A DNA stretch of 61,067 bases from an uncultured Bacteroidales bacterium (GCA_946059305.1 CAMGMU010000003.1:1-61067); one strand, 5' to 3'; counted from the stretch's first letter, positions 43,907 through 52,890 are shown. Notes: generated by a model not told the origin, from the letters alone. Program-made: numbers and translations.

Positions 43907-45910
43907 TTACCAAATTTTTACTCGATTTTCCGGTGCGATATACATTTTGTTTTCCGGCGTTACACCCCAAGCCTCATACCATTCGTCGATATGCGGAAGC
44001 GCTCCGTTTACTCGCCATTCACCGAGCGAATGGGGATCGCTTTTCGTCTGCGAGCGCATCTGCTCCTCGCGCACGTTTTGAGCCCAAAGGTTAGCGTATG
44101 CAAGGAAGAATCGCTGCTCCGGCGTAAAACCCTCTTCTGTTGTAAGCGGATGCTCAGCCATCACGTTTCGGAAAGCCTGGAAAGCAATCGTAAGACCGCC
44201 ATGATCAGCTATGTTCTCACCGAGAGTTAGACTGCCATTGGCATGCAAACCCGGCAATACCTCGATTTGATCGAAAAAATCAGCCATCACCTTGGTTCGA
44301 GCATCAAAGTTCTGCTTATCTGCCTCCGTCCACCAATTGATGAGGTTACCATCTTTATCAAATTGGCAACCCTGATCATCGAATCCATGTGTCATCTCAT
44401 GACCAATAACAACACCGATTGCGCCGTAGTTGAAGGCATCATCAGCCTGCATATCGAAGAACGGATATTGGAGAATTCCAGCAGGGAAGCAGATTTCGTT
44501 AGAAGATGGATTGTAATATGCATTAACCGTTTGCGGTGTCATGTACCACTGTGCTTTATCAACGGGCTTATCAAGAAAACTTAGGCTATATGCCTGCTCA
44601 AATTCCGCAGCACGAAGGATATTGGTATAATAGAAATCCTTCCCTTGAATATCGAGGGCCGAATAGTCACGCCACTTATCAGGGTATCCAACTTTTACGA
44701 CGAATGACTCAAGCTTCTCGTGAGCCTGCTTCTTCGTTTCCTCGCTCATCCACTCTTGCAAGTCTATGCGCTCCCCCAGGGCCTTTTGCAGATTAGCCAC
44801 GAGTTGAAGCATACGCTTTTTGTTTTCTTCTGGGAAATATTTCTCCACATACATCTGGCCAACGGCCTCACCGAGTGTAGAGTTGACGATTCCTACAGCA
44901 CGTTTCCAAAGTGGACTGGGTTCTTCTTTACCAGAGAGTATTTTACCGTAGAAATCGAAGTTTTCGTTGTAAATTTCAGTTGTAAGATACGAAGCAGAAC
45001 CATCCATTACCTGCCATACTAAATAGGTGCGAAGATCCTCCATCGGCTCTTCGGCAAGCATCTTGGACGCTTCTTGGAGATGAGCAATTTGTCCTACAGA
45101 TATACTATCAGTAGAAATTTTCAGTCCGGCAAAGAATGCGTCCCAATCGATTTCAGGAGTGAGCGCCTTGAGATCTGCAATTGACATCTTATTATAGTTA
45201 GCCAACGGATCGCGAAGTTCAACGTTGCTTTTTGCGGCTCCGGCCAAACGCGTTTCCAATCGAAGAACGGTAGCCGCCTTGTCTGCAGCATCCGAGTAGC
45301 CGAAAAGCGAAAACATATTGGCAATATGCTTCTCATATGCATTTCTAATGCGGAGGGTCTCATCATCTTGATCAAAATAATACTCTTTTTCTCCCAGACC
45401 AAAACCTCCCTGATAGGTTTTGAGAATATTCATTGACGAGTTCATCTCATCAGCGTCCACATACATAGCCCACATTCCGCATTGCATACTGCGTCCGAGG
45501 AAAGCGCTGAGTTGATTGCGTTCTAAACCTTCGATTTCATCAAGAAAAACGCGTATGGGTTCAATTCCTTGCTGGTCGCGCGAAAGCGTGTCCATCGCTT
45601 GATTATAGAGATCGGCAATTTTCTGCTCGATAGTTCCTTGCTTATGTTGGCCGGAAGCAATGCTGCTGATAAGTTCGTTGAGCTGCTTGCGGTTTTCTTC
45701 AGCTACTACATCAAAACTGCCATAACGGCTATATTCTGCCGTAAGCGGATTGGCTTTCATCCACCCGCCACAGGCGTAGTGGTAGAAATCATCCTGAGCC
45801 ACTACTGTTGTGTCAAGGTTCTGCAGGCTGATTCCGATTGTTTGGTTTTTACTGGTGCATCCCATAATTGATACTGCCATTGATAATAATACAACGTGTT
45901 TGATTTTCAT
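43907..45910 (-). CDS. pepO: M13 family metallopeptidase (PepO/neprilysin-like) lipoprotein
   Basis: This 667-residue zinc endopeptidase has a lipoprotein signal (VVLLSMAVSIMGCTSK), so it acts outside the cytoplasm. The zinc motif HEMTH (about residue 504, in VIGHEMTHGFDD), the later ENIADHGG (third ligand Glu) and the C-terminal region with VNGALPHIDEWYEAW are diagnostic for M13. The gene lies 27 nt downstream of mreC, an unusual partner. Confidence 0.92.
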   Translation of the reverse strand: MKIKHVVLLSMAVSIMGCTSKNQTIGISLQNLDTTVVAQDDFYHYACGGWMKANPLTAEYSRYGSFDVVAEENRKQLNELISSIASGQHKQGTIEQKIADLYNQAMDTLSRDQQGIEPIRVFLDEIEGLERNQLSAFLGRSMQCGMWAMYVDADEMNSSMNILKTYQGGFGLGEKEYYFDQDDETLRIRNAYEKHIANMFSLFGYSDAADKAATVLRLETRLAGAAKSNVELRDPLANYNKMSIADLKALTPEIDWDAFFAGLKISTDSISVGQIAHLQEASKMLAEEPMEDLRTYLVWQVMDGSASYLTTEIYNENFDFYGKILSGKEEPSPLWKRAVGIVNSTLGEAVGQMYVEKYFPEENKKRMLQLVANLQKALGERIDLQEWMSEETKKQAHEKLESFVVKVGYPDKWRDYSALDIQGKDFYYTNILRAAEFEQAYSLSFLDKPVDKAQWYMTPQTVNAYYNPSSNEICFPAGILQYPFFDMQADDAFNYGAIGVVIGHEMTHGFDDQGCQFDKDGNLINWWTEADKQNFDARTKVMADFFDQIEVLPGLHANGSLTLGENIADHGGLTIAFQAFRNVMAEHPLTTEEGFTPEQRFFLAYANLWAQNVREEQMRSQTKSDPHSLGEWRVNGALPHIDEWYEAWGVTPENKMYIAPENRVKIW

Positions 45911-45937
45911 AATGATTACTATTTAATAGTGTCTTGG

Positions 45938-46783
45938 TTATCTTTTTTCCAGACTACATTGCTCGCGCATAGCGTCATTAGCCACCACCTGGACGTATCC
46001 AATTGAGCGGAAATCCGTTGCGAAACGTACTCGGATTCTGTAATAAGCGTCTGAATCTTTCAATACGGCTTCATCAACGATACCAACCATCAATCCTCCT
46101 GGGAAAGCAGGCGTAAGTCCAGAAGTGATAATAGTATCACCTACATGTACATTGGCATGTCGAGCTATATTAATAAGCTGCCCATATCGAGCGTCTATTC
46201 CGTTCCAAACGAGCGGCCCATATGTCTCATCGTTCTTAAAACGGCAACTTAGTTGCATCTGATCGTTAATGAGCGGCATGACGAGCGAGAATCGTTCGGA
46301 TACGGCGCAAATAAGCCCTACTACACCATGCTGATCGACCACACCCATATCTTCTTCTATACCATCACGGCGGCCCTTATTGAGCGTAAAGCAATTATGA
46401 CGTTTTCCTGACTCGATATTAATTACTTTAGCAGGAATAAATCGCATGGCTTTATGCGCATATTGATATGGATTGCATGTGGGGTACAGTCGGGAAGTAT
46501 CGTTTTCTGCATACGGTTCAAGCTCGTTTTCAAGCTCCTGAATACGCGCTAATAATCGTGCATTTTCCTCGATAAGAGCGGCATTCTCAGATCCCAGATG
46601 CATGTATGACGTTATGGCATCAGAGGCTTTATATAGTTCGCCACTCACTCTATTTGCTGACGTAACATACGAACTGCGCGGATAGCTGCTAAACGTGAAC
46701 AATAGCACAAATGCAGCAATCTCAAGCAGCCCGAAAAGTATGAAATTGCTGTACTTAATAATAAATTGCAGAAGATTCCGCAT
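45938..46783 (-). CDS. mreC: Rod shape-determining protein MreC
   Basis: This 281-residue bitopic protein links MreB filaments to wall synthesis. It has an N-terminal membrane helix (about 15-35), a coiled coil (about 65-90) and a beta-rich periplasmic domain with GVVGLICAVSERFSLVMPLIND and FPGGLMVGIVDE. It starts 16 nt after mreB. mreD, a class B PBP (mrdA) and rodA do not follow as they do in many Bacteroidota; an M13 peptidase gene comes next instead. Confidence 0.94.
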   Translation of the reverse strand: MRNLLQFIIKYSNFILFGLLEIAAFVLLFTFSSYPRSSYVTSANRVSGELYKASDAITSYMHLGSENAALIEENARLLARIQELENELEPYAENDTSRLYPTCNPYQYAHKAMRFIPAKVINIESGKRHNCFTLNKGRRDGIEEDMGVVDQHGVVGLICAVSERFSLVMPLINDQMQLSCRFKNDETYGPLVWNGIDARYGQLINIARHANVHVGDTIITSGLTPAFPGGLMVGIVDEAVLKDSDAYYRIRVRFATDFRSIGYVQVVANDAMREQCSLEKR

Positions 46784-46799
46784 ACGTTACTGATGCCGC

Positions 46800-47819
46800 T
46801 TATCGAATCAGGAAATTGAAGTTATTGACATTCTTCAGCGCAATACCAGTGCCTCTTGCAACGCAATGCAGCGGGTCTTCGGCAACGTGGAACTGAATCT
46901 GAATCTTGTCAGTTAGTCGTTTTGCTAATCCGTGTAGCAACGCCCCTCCACCTGCAAGGAAGATACCTTTCTTCACGATATCCGCATAAAGCTCAGGCGG
47001 CGTCTGCTCGAGCGCTTGAAGTACAGCATTCTCGATTTTGGCTACCGATTTCTCAAGGCAATGCGCAATCTCCTGATAGCTTACGGGCACAGTCATCGGA
47101 AGCGCCGTTACCTTATTCGGACCGACAACAACGAAATCTTCAGGCGGATTATCCAGCTCTGGTAGCGCAGAACCTACTTGCATCTTGATGCGTTCAGCAG
47201 TTGGTTCGTCTATGCGCAAGTTGTGCATGCGTCCCATGAATTCAATGATGTCAGCGTTGAAATCATCACCTGCAATCTTAATGGACTTATTCGAAACGAT
47301 ACCTCCAAGCGAAATGACTGCAATCTCAGTAGTACCACCGCCGATATCAACCACCATGCAACCCTCGGCCGCTTCTACATCTATTCCCATACCAATAGCC
47401 GCTGCCATTGGCTCGAAAATCATATATACATCTCTGCCTCCTGCGTGCTCAGAAGAGTCACGAACGGCACGAATCTCCACTTCAGTAGAAGACGAGGGAA
47501 TGCCTACTACCATACGAAGTTGAGGGCTGAACAACTTGCTCTGACGAGGAATCAATTTAATCATACCGCGAATCATCATCTCGCAGGCATAGAAGTCGGC
47601 AATCACACCATCTTTGAGCGGACGAACGGTGCGAACCATGTTACCACCACGACCAATCATCTGCTGCGCCTTTCGGCCTACAGCTACCATCTTGTTGTCA
47701 GCCATACTAATGGCTACAACCGACGGCTCATCTACCACTATCTTATCATTGCACGTAATGATAGTGTTAGCCGTACCGAGGTCAATGGCAATTTCTTGAG
47801 TAAAAGAGAATAAACCCAT
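46800..47819 (-). CDS. mreB: Rod shape-determining protein MreB
   Basis: This 339-residue bacterial actin polymerises at the inner membrane and guides lateral wall growth. ATP-binding motifs are visible: IDLGTANT near residue 12, VVDIGGGTTEIAVI near 160 and FLAGGGALLHGL near 290. Length fits the family. It heads the shape operon, with a promoter 75 nt upstream (47894-47925). Confidence 0.97.
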   Translation of the reverse strand: MGLFSFTQEIAIDLGTANTIITCNDKIVVDEPSVVAISMADNKMVAVGRKAQQMIGRGGNMVRTVRPLKDGVIADFYACEMMIRGMIKLIPRQSKLFSPQLRMVVGIPSSSTEVEIRAVRDSSEHAGGRDVYMIFEPMAAAIGMGIDVEAAEGCMVVDIGGGTTEIAVISLGGIVSNKSIKIAGDDFNADIIEFMGRMHNLRIDEPTAERIKMQVGSALPELDNPPEDFVVVGPNKVTALPMTVPVSYQEIAHCLEKSVAKIENAVLQALEQTPPELYADIVKKGIFLAGGGALLHGLAKRLTDKIQIQFHVAEDPLHCVARGTGIALKNVNNFNFLIR

Positions 47820-47893
47820 GCTACAGTTTAGTTAATTTATTGTACAATATTATTAATTGACTATGAAAAAACGCAAATTTACCAATTTGGCTG

Positions 47894-47925
47894 CAAAGGT
47901 ACGAAAAAAAAATGGATTATGCAAA
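47894..47925 (-). promoter_or_regulatory. mreB promoter
   Basis: On the minus strand TTTG (47925-47922) and TACCTTTG (47901-47894) are 20 nt apart, with a T9 tract in the spacer. The divergent stretch from 47926 to about 48250 is AT-rich and shows no gene. Confidence 0.8.
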
Positions 47926-48256
47926 TAGAGAAGATTATTTTTTCTAAAAATAACTTAATTTCTTAATCGTAGGCAAGAAGATAATTATTGAAAAGATCGA
48001 ACATATTCCTCTTCTGCGGGGAAACAATCAACGAAAACTAACGATTTCATCGAGTTTTTTAATTAAAATTTCTCAATAGTGATACGTACAAATGATTCTT
48101 TTACTTTTTGCAACAGAAAAACACTCTGGAGAGAAAGTAATCTTGCCGAAAACTCAAATAAATACTGCTGTTTTTAATTAATCGCAATAAAAACGAGAAT
48201 AAAAATAACTTATATTACAGAAAACATGAAAAAAATGTATTTTTTTTCTAAAATAT

Positions 48257-48287
48257 TTTGGTATATCAAAAAAAAGCAGTACCTTTG
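48257..48287 (+). promoter_or_regulatory. Promoter of short RNA module 1 / NadR-like gene
   Basis: TTTG (48257-48260), a 19-nt spacer with an A8 tract ending GCAG, then TACCTTTG (48280-48287). This is one of the best promoter matches in the window. Confidence 0.85.
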
Positions 48288-48292
48288 CATCG

Positions 48293-48364
48293 TCCTAAAG
48301 AAGGACTGAATTAATAGTGTTAGTAGTAAGGAATATCCGTCGAGATGACGGGTATTCTTTTTTT
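48293..48364 (+). ncRNA. Short RNA module 1 with terminator (sRNA or attenuator)
   Basis: A transcript from the promoter at 48257-48287 would run about 70 nt. It would contain a small GTCCT/AGGAC hairpin (48292-48306), a single-stranded stretch (48307-48330) and a strong 11-bp stem (48331-48341 with 48347-48357) followed by seven T. The hairpin tip GTCGAGATGAC differs by one base from that of module 2 (51716-51722 region). The NadR-like gene starts 67 nt after the T-run, so the element is either an attenuator for it or an independent RNA. Confidence 0.6.
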
Positions 48365-48430
48365 CATTCAATTTTTCATTCAATATAGAATAGCCATCTC
48401 TTTATTCTCAATATACAATACATTATTCTT

Positions 48431-49372
48431 ATGACAATTGGAATCTGTATAGGCATGCGCCAGCCCCTTCTTCGCGGCGACATGGATTTGATAATGCAAG
48501 CCAAAAAACAATGTGACAGGTGCTTAGTTGCGGCAGCTCAACCGCAGTTAGATAAATTGAGACAATTGTTAGGTGATGACCCACTTGTGCGATTTATGTT
48601 GCTTTCGGAGGACACCCAATCGCTAACAGCAACTTCAGCAGCCTGCGTTGAACAAGCTGCAAAACAAATCTCAGAAGAAGCGAAGTTGGTATGGTACGTC
48701 GTGCCAGAATTAGCCCGTTTGCTGACAGGTAAAGAGGTAATCATAGGCGGTGAGGACACAACACCCTTACTGCGAGATGCAGATAAGCGTGGTAGTTGCC
48801 ATCGAATATTGATTACCGGTTGGGCATCTGAGGGCAAAACAACACTTGCGCGCGATATAGCTGCCTATTTCCAAATACCCTATATACCCGAAGCCGCGCG
48901 CGTATATATGGAGGAGCACCAATTGAAAGACGAAGAACTCACAGATGAAGATTTCTTGGCTTTTATACGGCTTCAAAACGAGTGGACTGATGCTGCTCAT
49001 GATAGCGTAATCATTTCTGATACTGATACTATCACGACATTGGCATATACAATTTCGTATGCCAACGATCCTTGCATACGTGCTATTTCGCTCGATTCCA
49101 TCGAAAAAATCAAGCGAGAAATACAGATTTTTGATTGGGACAAGATATACGTATTACCGCCCAAAAATACGTATGTTGACGATGGTTTGAGGTATATGAA
49201 TCAGGCCGATTTGGAAGTACGAAATACGAATTTCTCCTTACTTATTCAGCTGCTGGATTCGTATGGTTTTCAAGATAAAATTACGTATCTAATCGGTAAT
49301 TATTGGGAAAATTTTATAGCCGTAAAGCAGTATATTCAGAATATTATGAGTAACGAAGAAACAAACCGATAA
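48431..49372 (+). CDS. NadR-like protein with AAA/kinase domain
   Basis: This 313-residue protein resembles the NadR two-domain layout. The C-terminal half is a P-loop kinase domain (Walker A GWASEGKTT, 130-138, then IPYIPEAARVYMEE, as in ribosylnicotinamide kinases). The N-terminal half should be NMN adenylyltransferase, but its opening MTIGICIGMRQPLLRGDMDL has no HxGH catalytic motif, so this half looks inactive or repurposed. It may still act in NAD salvage through nicotinamide riboside phosphorylation. It is a monocistronic gene behind a short terminator-like RNA. Confidence 0.75.
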   Translation: MTIGICIGMRQPLLRGDMDLIMQAKKQCDRCLVAAAQPQLDKLRQLLGDDPLVRFMLLSEDTQSLTATSAACVEQAAKQISEEAKLVWYVVPELARLLTGKEVIIGGEDTTPLLRDADKRGSCHRILITGWASEGKTTLARDIAAYFQIPYIPEAARVYMEEHQLKDEELTDEDFLAFIRLQNEWTDAAHDSVIISDTDTITTLAYTISYANDPCIRAISLDSIEKIKREIQIFDWDKIYVLPPKNTYVDDGLRYMNQADLEVRNTNFSLLIQLLDSYGFQDKITYLIGNYWENFIAVKQYIQNIMSNEETNR

Positions 49373-49466
49373 AAGGTGCCCTACAAGAACTGCTTACTAT
49401 ATGGTTGATAGGAAGCAGCATCTCAATGTAAACGCGCATTCCCCTCTTACGTATGCATCCATACGA

Positions 49467-50687
49467 TTAGGGATGCAGAAGAAGGGAGTTGATATCGAGG
49501 TCGCGATGGAATTTATTCATATCCACACGCCCTTTTATTCCGTTGATTCGTCCGTGATCGGAATATTGCCAAATAGCAGCATGTCCTTTCCCATCAGTAA
49601 TGGGTGCACGATCTTCTCGATAAAGTGCCAACATGAGCGTTTCCTGCCAAAAAGCTGAAGCAAGCCAACGATTATAAAAAATCTGATATGAATAAAGAAC
49701 GGGGCGGTATCCGAATTTTGCTTCACATGCATCCATAAATGCGCCTACTTGCTGCTGCAGTTCTTCCTTGCTCAAACCCTTATTGCGCTCTACATCGAGC
49801 ATAGGCCTCAAATCCATTTCTTCTTCGCGGTAATGTTTGCAAAACCATCGAAACTGCTCTTGGGCCGAACAATTGGTACTAAAGAAATGATATACACCCA
49901 CTCGGATACCAGCCGCACGCGCTTTACGAATATTTTCTCGGCATCGATCATCGGCTAAATCCTTGCCTTGACTGATTTTGATATAGGCGTAGCGAATACC
50001 CGATTCATATACTTTTTTCCAATCGATTTCTCCTTGCCAATGTGATACATCAATCATATCCGGCACAGAGATACTATCTTCAAAATAGCGGTGACGAGGA
50101 TAATGCCTGCGTATATCATCCATCGATTTGTCTGCCATTCGTATGCGTGGATAGCAACCTTCTTCAGCCGTGTGCACAGCATGATATCGATTAAATTGTT
50201 CTGGCAGCGGTTGGTCATGGTGCATACAAAGCGCAGGTGATTGCCCGAAGTAAGATCTACAACTATCTAAACACCGCTGTAAGCTGTCAACATGATACGA
50301 TTCAGGGAGGACCAATAGTGGGATCATGTCAGTGGAATCGCTGATGGCAAACGTGCGTAATTGCCGATATTGCTCGCTAACGCTTCGCTTGGAGTCAAAC
50401 AAAGTCCAGAAACCTACTTTCAGTCCATCTCGGCGGGCTTCAGAGATACATTCATAATACATAGAATCAAGAACCGAGGAATCCCTGGGCGCTTCATACC
50501 ATATTATGTTTACTCCCAAACTATCAGCCAATGGTTTCCAATTTGTATCGTCTAATGGTGATAAAACGGCATGTACCTCATCAGCTTTAACCTCTATATG
50601 AGCGCTCCCTGATAGCCAACAGAGGGTCATCAACAGCATGCATCCATGAGTGATAAAACCATCAATTTTTCGCGTTTTCATCGGCAA
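49467..50687 (-). CDS. GH25 muramidase with a degenerate N-terminal GH25-like domain
   Basis: This 406-residue secreted protein has an N-terminal membrane/signal segment (about 12-30). The C-terminal half (about 210-400) is a GH25 lysozyme: catalytic-region Asp in IDVSHWQGEIDW (about 212) and the DxE motif in PMLDVERN (about 296-298). The N-terminal half (about 35-160) aligns by eye with the GH25 barrel (VHAVLSPLDDTNWKPLADSL and DGLKVGFWTLF) but lacks the catalytic acids. A duplication followed by loss of activity is inferred. The start region overlaps the upstream hydrolase gene by about 20-26 nt. Confidence 0.85.
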   Translation of the reverse strand: MPMKTRKIDGFITHGCMLLMTLCWLSGSAHIEVKADEVHAVLSPLDDTNWKPLADSLGVNIIWYEAPRDSSVLDSMYYECISEARRDGLKVGFWTLFDSKRSVSEQYRQLRTFAISDSTDMIPLLVLPESYHVDSLQRCLDSCRSYFGQSPALCMHHDQPLPEQFNRYHAVHTAEEGCYPRIRMADKSMDDIRRHYPRHRYFEDSISVPDMIDVSHWQGEIDWKKVYESGIRYAYIKISQGKDLADDRCRENIRKARAAGIRVGVYHFFSTNCSAQEQFRWFCKHYREEEMDLRPMLDVERNKGLSKEELQQQVGAFMDACEAKFGYRPVLYSYQIFYNRWLASAFWQETLMLALYREDRAPITDGKGHAAIWQYSDHGRINGIKGRVDMNKFHRDLDINSLLLHP

Positions 50688-51660
50688 AATTAATCAGTAA
50701 GTTTAATGATTCGTGGGTGAAAAGATGTGGAGCATTCAGCATTACTGTATGAAGTTGGGCATGCGGTTGGTTGTTTCTGATAATCCCAATAGCTTCCTCT
50801 ACAGATTCAGTAGAAAAGAGCGGGTCGTTGGCTCCATAAATCAGCATAAAGGGGCGGTCAGCAGCTCGCGCAGCAATCTCCGGGTAATCGAGCGAGTCGA
50901 GCATAGGGGTGTACATGGAGTATGCACTGGTATTGGGCAATGCTCCACCGTGAGCTTCAAGGGTGGTCATCCAATTGGCGGCAAAGCACCAAGCAACAGC
51001 TTGTTCGTCGGCTGCCAACATCCAAGCGCGATAAGCACCCATAGAGAAACCTGCCGCTCCAATTTTATTTGGGTTCACTTCCTTTCTCGATTGCAACCAT
51101 TGGAAAGCTGCTTTGTCATCGCGCATAATAGTGCCAAACCAATGCTGGCCTGTAGTCTTGAGATGAGATTGGTAAAAAGCCGGCTGCATGACTTTGAGCA
51201 TTTTATTTAGCCTTTTAAGCGAATCCAATCCCACTTGCGTATTGCCAATGGGCACTCTCCTGCTCCCCCAATAGAGCGCATCGGGAACTAACACGGCATA
51301 GCCATGACTCGCCAACGAGTCGGCTACATACGCTCCTTCGAAAAATTTACTCACCCAATAATCTGCCTGCATCAACAAAGACGTGTCAGCATCTTGCAGT
51401 GGCTTCACCAATTTCTCTTTGCCAATTGTAAACCATGCCCCATGATCATGGAGCAGAAGCACAGCCGGATAGCCATCTGCAGGCATGGAGTCGGGCAGCA
51501 ACCAATATGCAGCCATGCTGTCGGTTGATGACAAAGGAATATACACTTCGCTCACGCGATAACCATCGCGCTGCTCATATTGCTCTACTTGTACTTGCGA
51601 TTGACTGCAAGAAACGAGCAAAAATACGCAAAATATTGCTAAAAATGTCTGCTTTCTCAT
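50662..51660 (-). CDS. Alpha/beta hydrolase lipoprotein
   Basis: This 332-residue lipoprotein (signal FLAIFCVFLLVSCSQSQ) has the dienelactone-hydrolase/AXE-like fold. Nucleophile Ser is in GAAGFSMGAYR, an acidic residue is in LIYGANDPLF, and His is in NAPHLFTHES. Esterase substrate is unknown. The start at 51660 follows the signal; the promoter -7 box ends only 9 nt upstream, so the mRNA would be nearly leaderless. It is cotranscribed with the GH25 gene (overlap). Confidence 0.87.
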   Translation of the reverse strand: MRKQTFLAIFCVFLLVSCSQSQVQVEQYEQRDGYRVSEVYIPLSSTDSMAAYWLLPDSMPADGYPAVLLLHDHGAWFTIGKEKLVKPLQDADTSLLMQADYWVSKFFEGAYVADSLASHGYAVLVPDALYWGSRRVPIGNTQVGLDSLKRLNKMLKVMQPAFYQSHLKTTGQHWFGTIMRDDKAAFQWLQSRKEVNPNKIGAAGFSMGAYRAWMLAADEQAVAWCFAANWMTTLEAHGGALPNTSAYSMYTPMLDSLDYPEIAARAADRPFMLIYGANDPLFSTESVEEAIGIIRNNQPHAQLHTVMLNAPHLFTHESLNLLINFADENAKN

Positions 51661-51668
51661 TTCGAGTG

Positions 51669-51700
51669 CAAAGGTACGAAAAAATTTCGAATTACGCAAA
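51669..51700 (-). promoter_or_regulatory. Promoter of the hydrolase-GH25 pair
   Basis: On the minus strand TTTG (51700-51697) and TACCTTTG (51676-51669) are 20 nt apart. The -33 box lies within the T-run of the short RNA terminator at 51697-51728. Confidence 0.78.
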
Positions 51701-51768
51701 AAAAAGAAAGGATGTCATCACGACATCCCAATCTTTACTTAACCTTAAATCTAATACCATGAAAAACA
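51697..51768 (-). ncRNA. Short RNA module 2 with terminator
   Basis: From the promoter at 51774-51805 a transcript of about 70 nt would begin near 51768 and end in a perfect 7-bp stem (51728-51722 with 51716-51710) with loop GTGAT, followed by T3CT8. The tip GTCGTGATGAC matches module 1 except for one base, and both RNAs start with CATCGT just after the -7 box. A 22-codon frame at 51760-51692 (starting MVLDLRLSKDWDVV) overlaps the hairpin; whether it is translated is unknown. Confidence 0.6.
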
Positions 51769-51773
51769 CGATG

Positions 51774-51805
51774 CAAAATTACTGCTTTTCTGCAATACCA
51801 CCAAA
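51774..51805 (-). promoter_or_regulatory. Promoter of short RNA module 2
   Basis: On the minus strand TTTG (51805-51802), a 20-nt spacer ending AAAAGCAG, then TAATTTTG (51781-51774). It fires toward the hydrolase gene but meets the terminator first. Confidence 0.82.
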
Positions 51806-51949
51806 TATTTTGCTGAAAAAATCGTTAAAACACCGTATTTTTCGTTATTTTGCTATATACATATTACAAAATAGGGCATAATTTACGTTTTCGGGTATAA
51901 TATTAGGACCTTTTACATTTTCTATTGCATTCTTCCAAAAGACTGAAAA

Positions 51950-52870
51950 TTACTTTTCCAAATGCTGCTTCATCGCGTCAGCTTTGGCCCGAGAAACAGG
52001 GATACGCTTATCCGAACCAAACAATTCCAAATCATAGGTGCCGGCCGTCCGCACCGAAAGGGTTCTGACGAAATTCAGATTGACCACAAACGCGCGGTGA
52101 CATTGTACAAGACATTCCGTCTGCTGCAATTGTTCTCGCAGTTGCTTGAGCGTGATGCGGAGAGTAGCATGCTTCGTATTGCCCTCCTCTATATAGACAA
52201 TATCGGCGTAGTTCGACATGCTCTCTATATAAATGATATCGCAAGGGCAGACTTCCAAAAGTGCATTCAGTGCGTTACCATGGATTGTGATGCGCTGTCT
52301 TGATTCTTCATCAATCATCTCTGGAGTAGCGTCTGCTATTTGCTGCTGACGCGCTTCGAGCAAGGCATTGATAGCACGCACATCTACCAATTCCTCCTGC
52401 AGACGGCTGGTGCGGAATCGATAGTATTGCCAAATCATGATGAATACGCCGATAGTGGAAACCCAAAAGCACATCATAAAGAAGTAATAGAGCGTAAAAT
52501 GGCCTTGTTCATTGGTCCACGCGTAAGTCAGCGGATAATGCTGATACCACATATTAAACGTGCAAAGCACAGCCGAAAGAAGTGGCGTAAAAAGGGCATA
52601 GTGCACTATCATATTGAGGATAAACAACTTTGGGGTTTGGTTGTTCATCAGTTTGCGCCTAAGCGGGAAGAAGGACTGGATGAAATACACAATGAGTGTG
52701 CAGATAAACACACACAAGCCTTCGCCCAAAATAAACAGCATACGTCCCTCAACTTCGTCAATATTAAAGGGTTGGAACACGGCAAGTACCACCACAGCTG
52801 CCACTGCAATATAGAATGAGTCTTTCACATTCGTGCCCCAATTTTCTTTGCTCTGATTTATATCTTCCAT
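51950..52870 (-). CDS. Membrane-bound LytTR transcriptional regulator
   Basis: This 306-residue protein has four membrane helices (about 20-38, 44-65, 82-104, 126-147), a short coiled coil, and a C-terminal LytTR DNA-binding domain (about 200-305). The LytTR domain is marked by IIYIESMSNYADIVY, the QCHRAFVVN segment and RIPVSRAKAD. There is no receiver domain, so signals are probably sensed by the membrane part. It is divergent from the TonB-dependent receptor gene, a natural candidate target. Its promoter lies at 52891-52922. Confidence 0.88.
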   Translation of the reverse strand: MEDINQSKENWGTNVKDSFYIAVAAVVVLAVFQPFNIDEVEGRMLFILGEGLCVFICTLIVYFIQSFFPLRRKLMNNQTPKLFILNMIVHYALFTPLLSAVLCTFNMWYQHYPLTYAWTNEQGHFTLYYFFMMCFWVSTIGVFIMIWQYYRFRTSRLQEELVDVRAINALLEARQQQIADATPEMIDEESRQRITIHGNALNALLEVCPCDIIYIESMSNYADIVYIEEGNTKHATLRITLKQLREQLQQTECLVQCHRAFVVNLNFVRTLSVRTAGTYDLELFGSDKRIPVSRAKADAMKQHLEK

Positions 52871-52890
52871 AATTGATAATTTTCAGTTTG

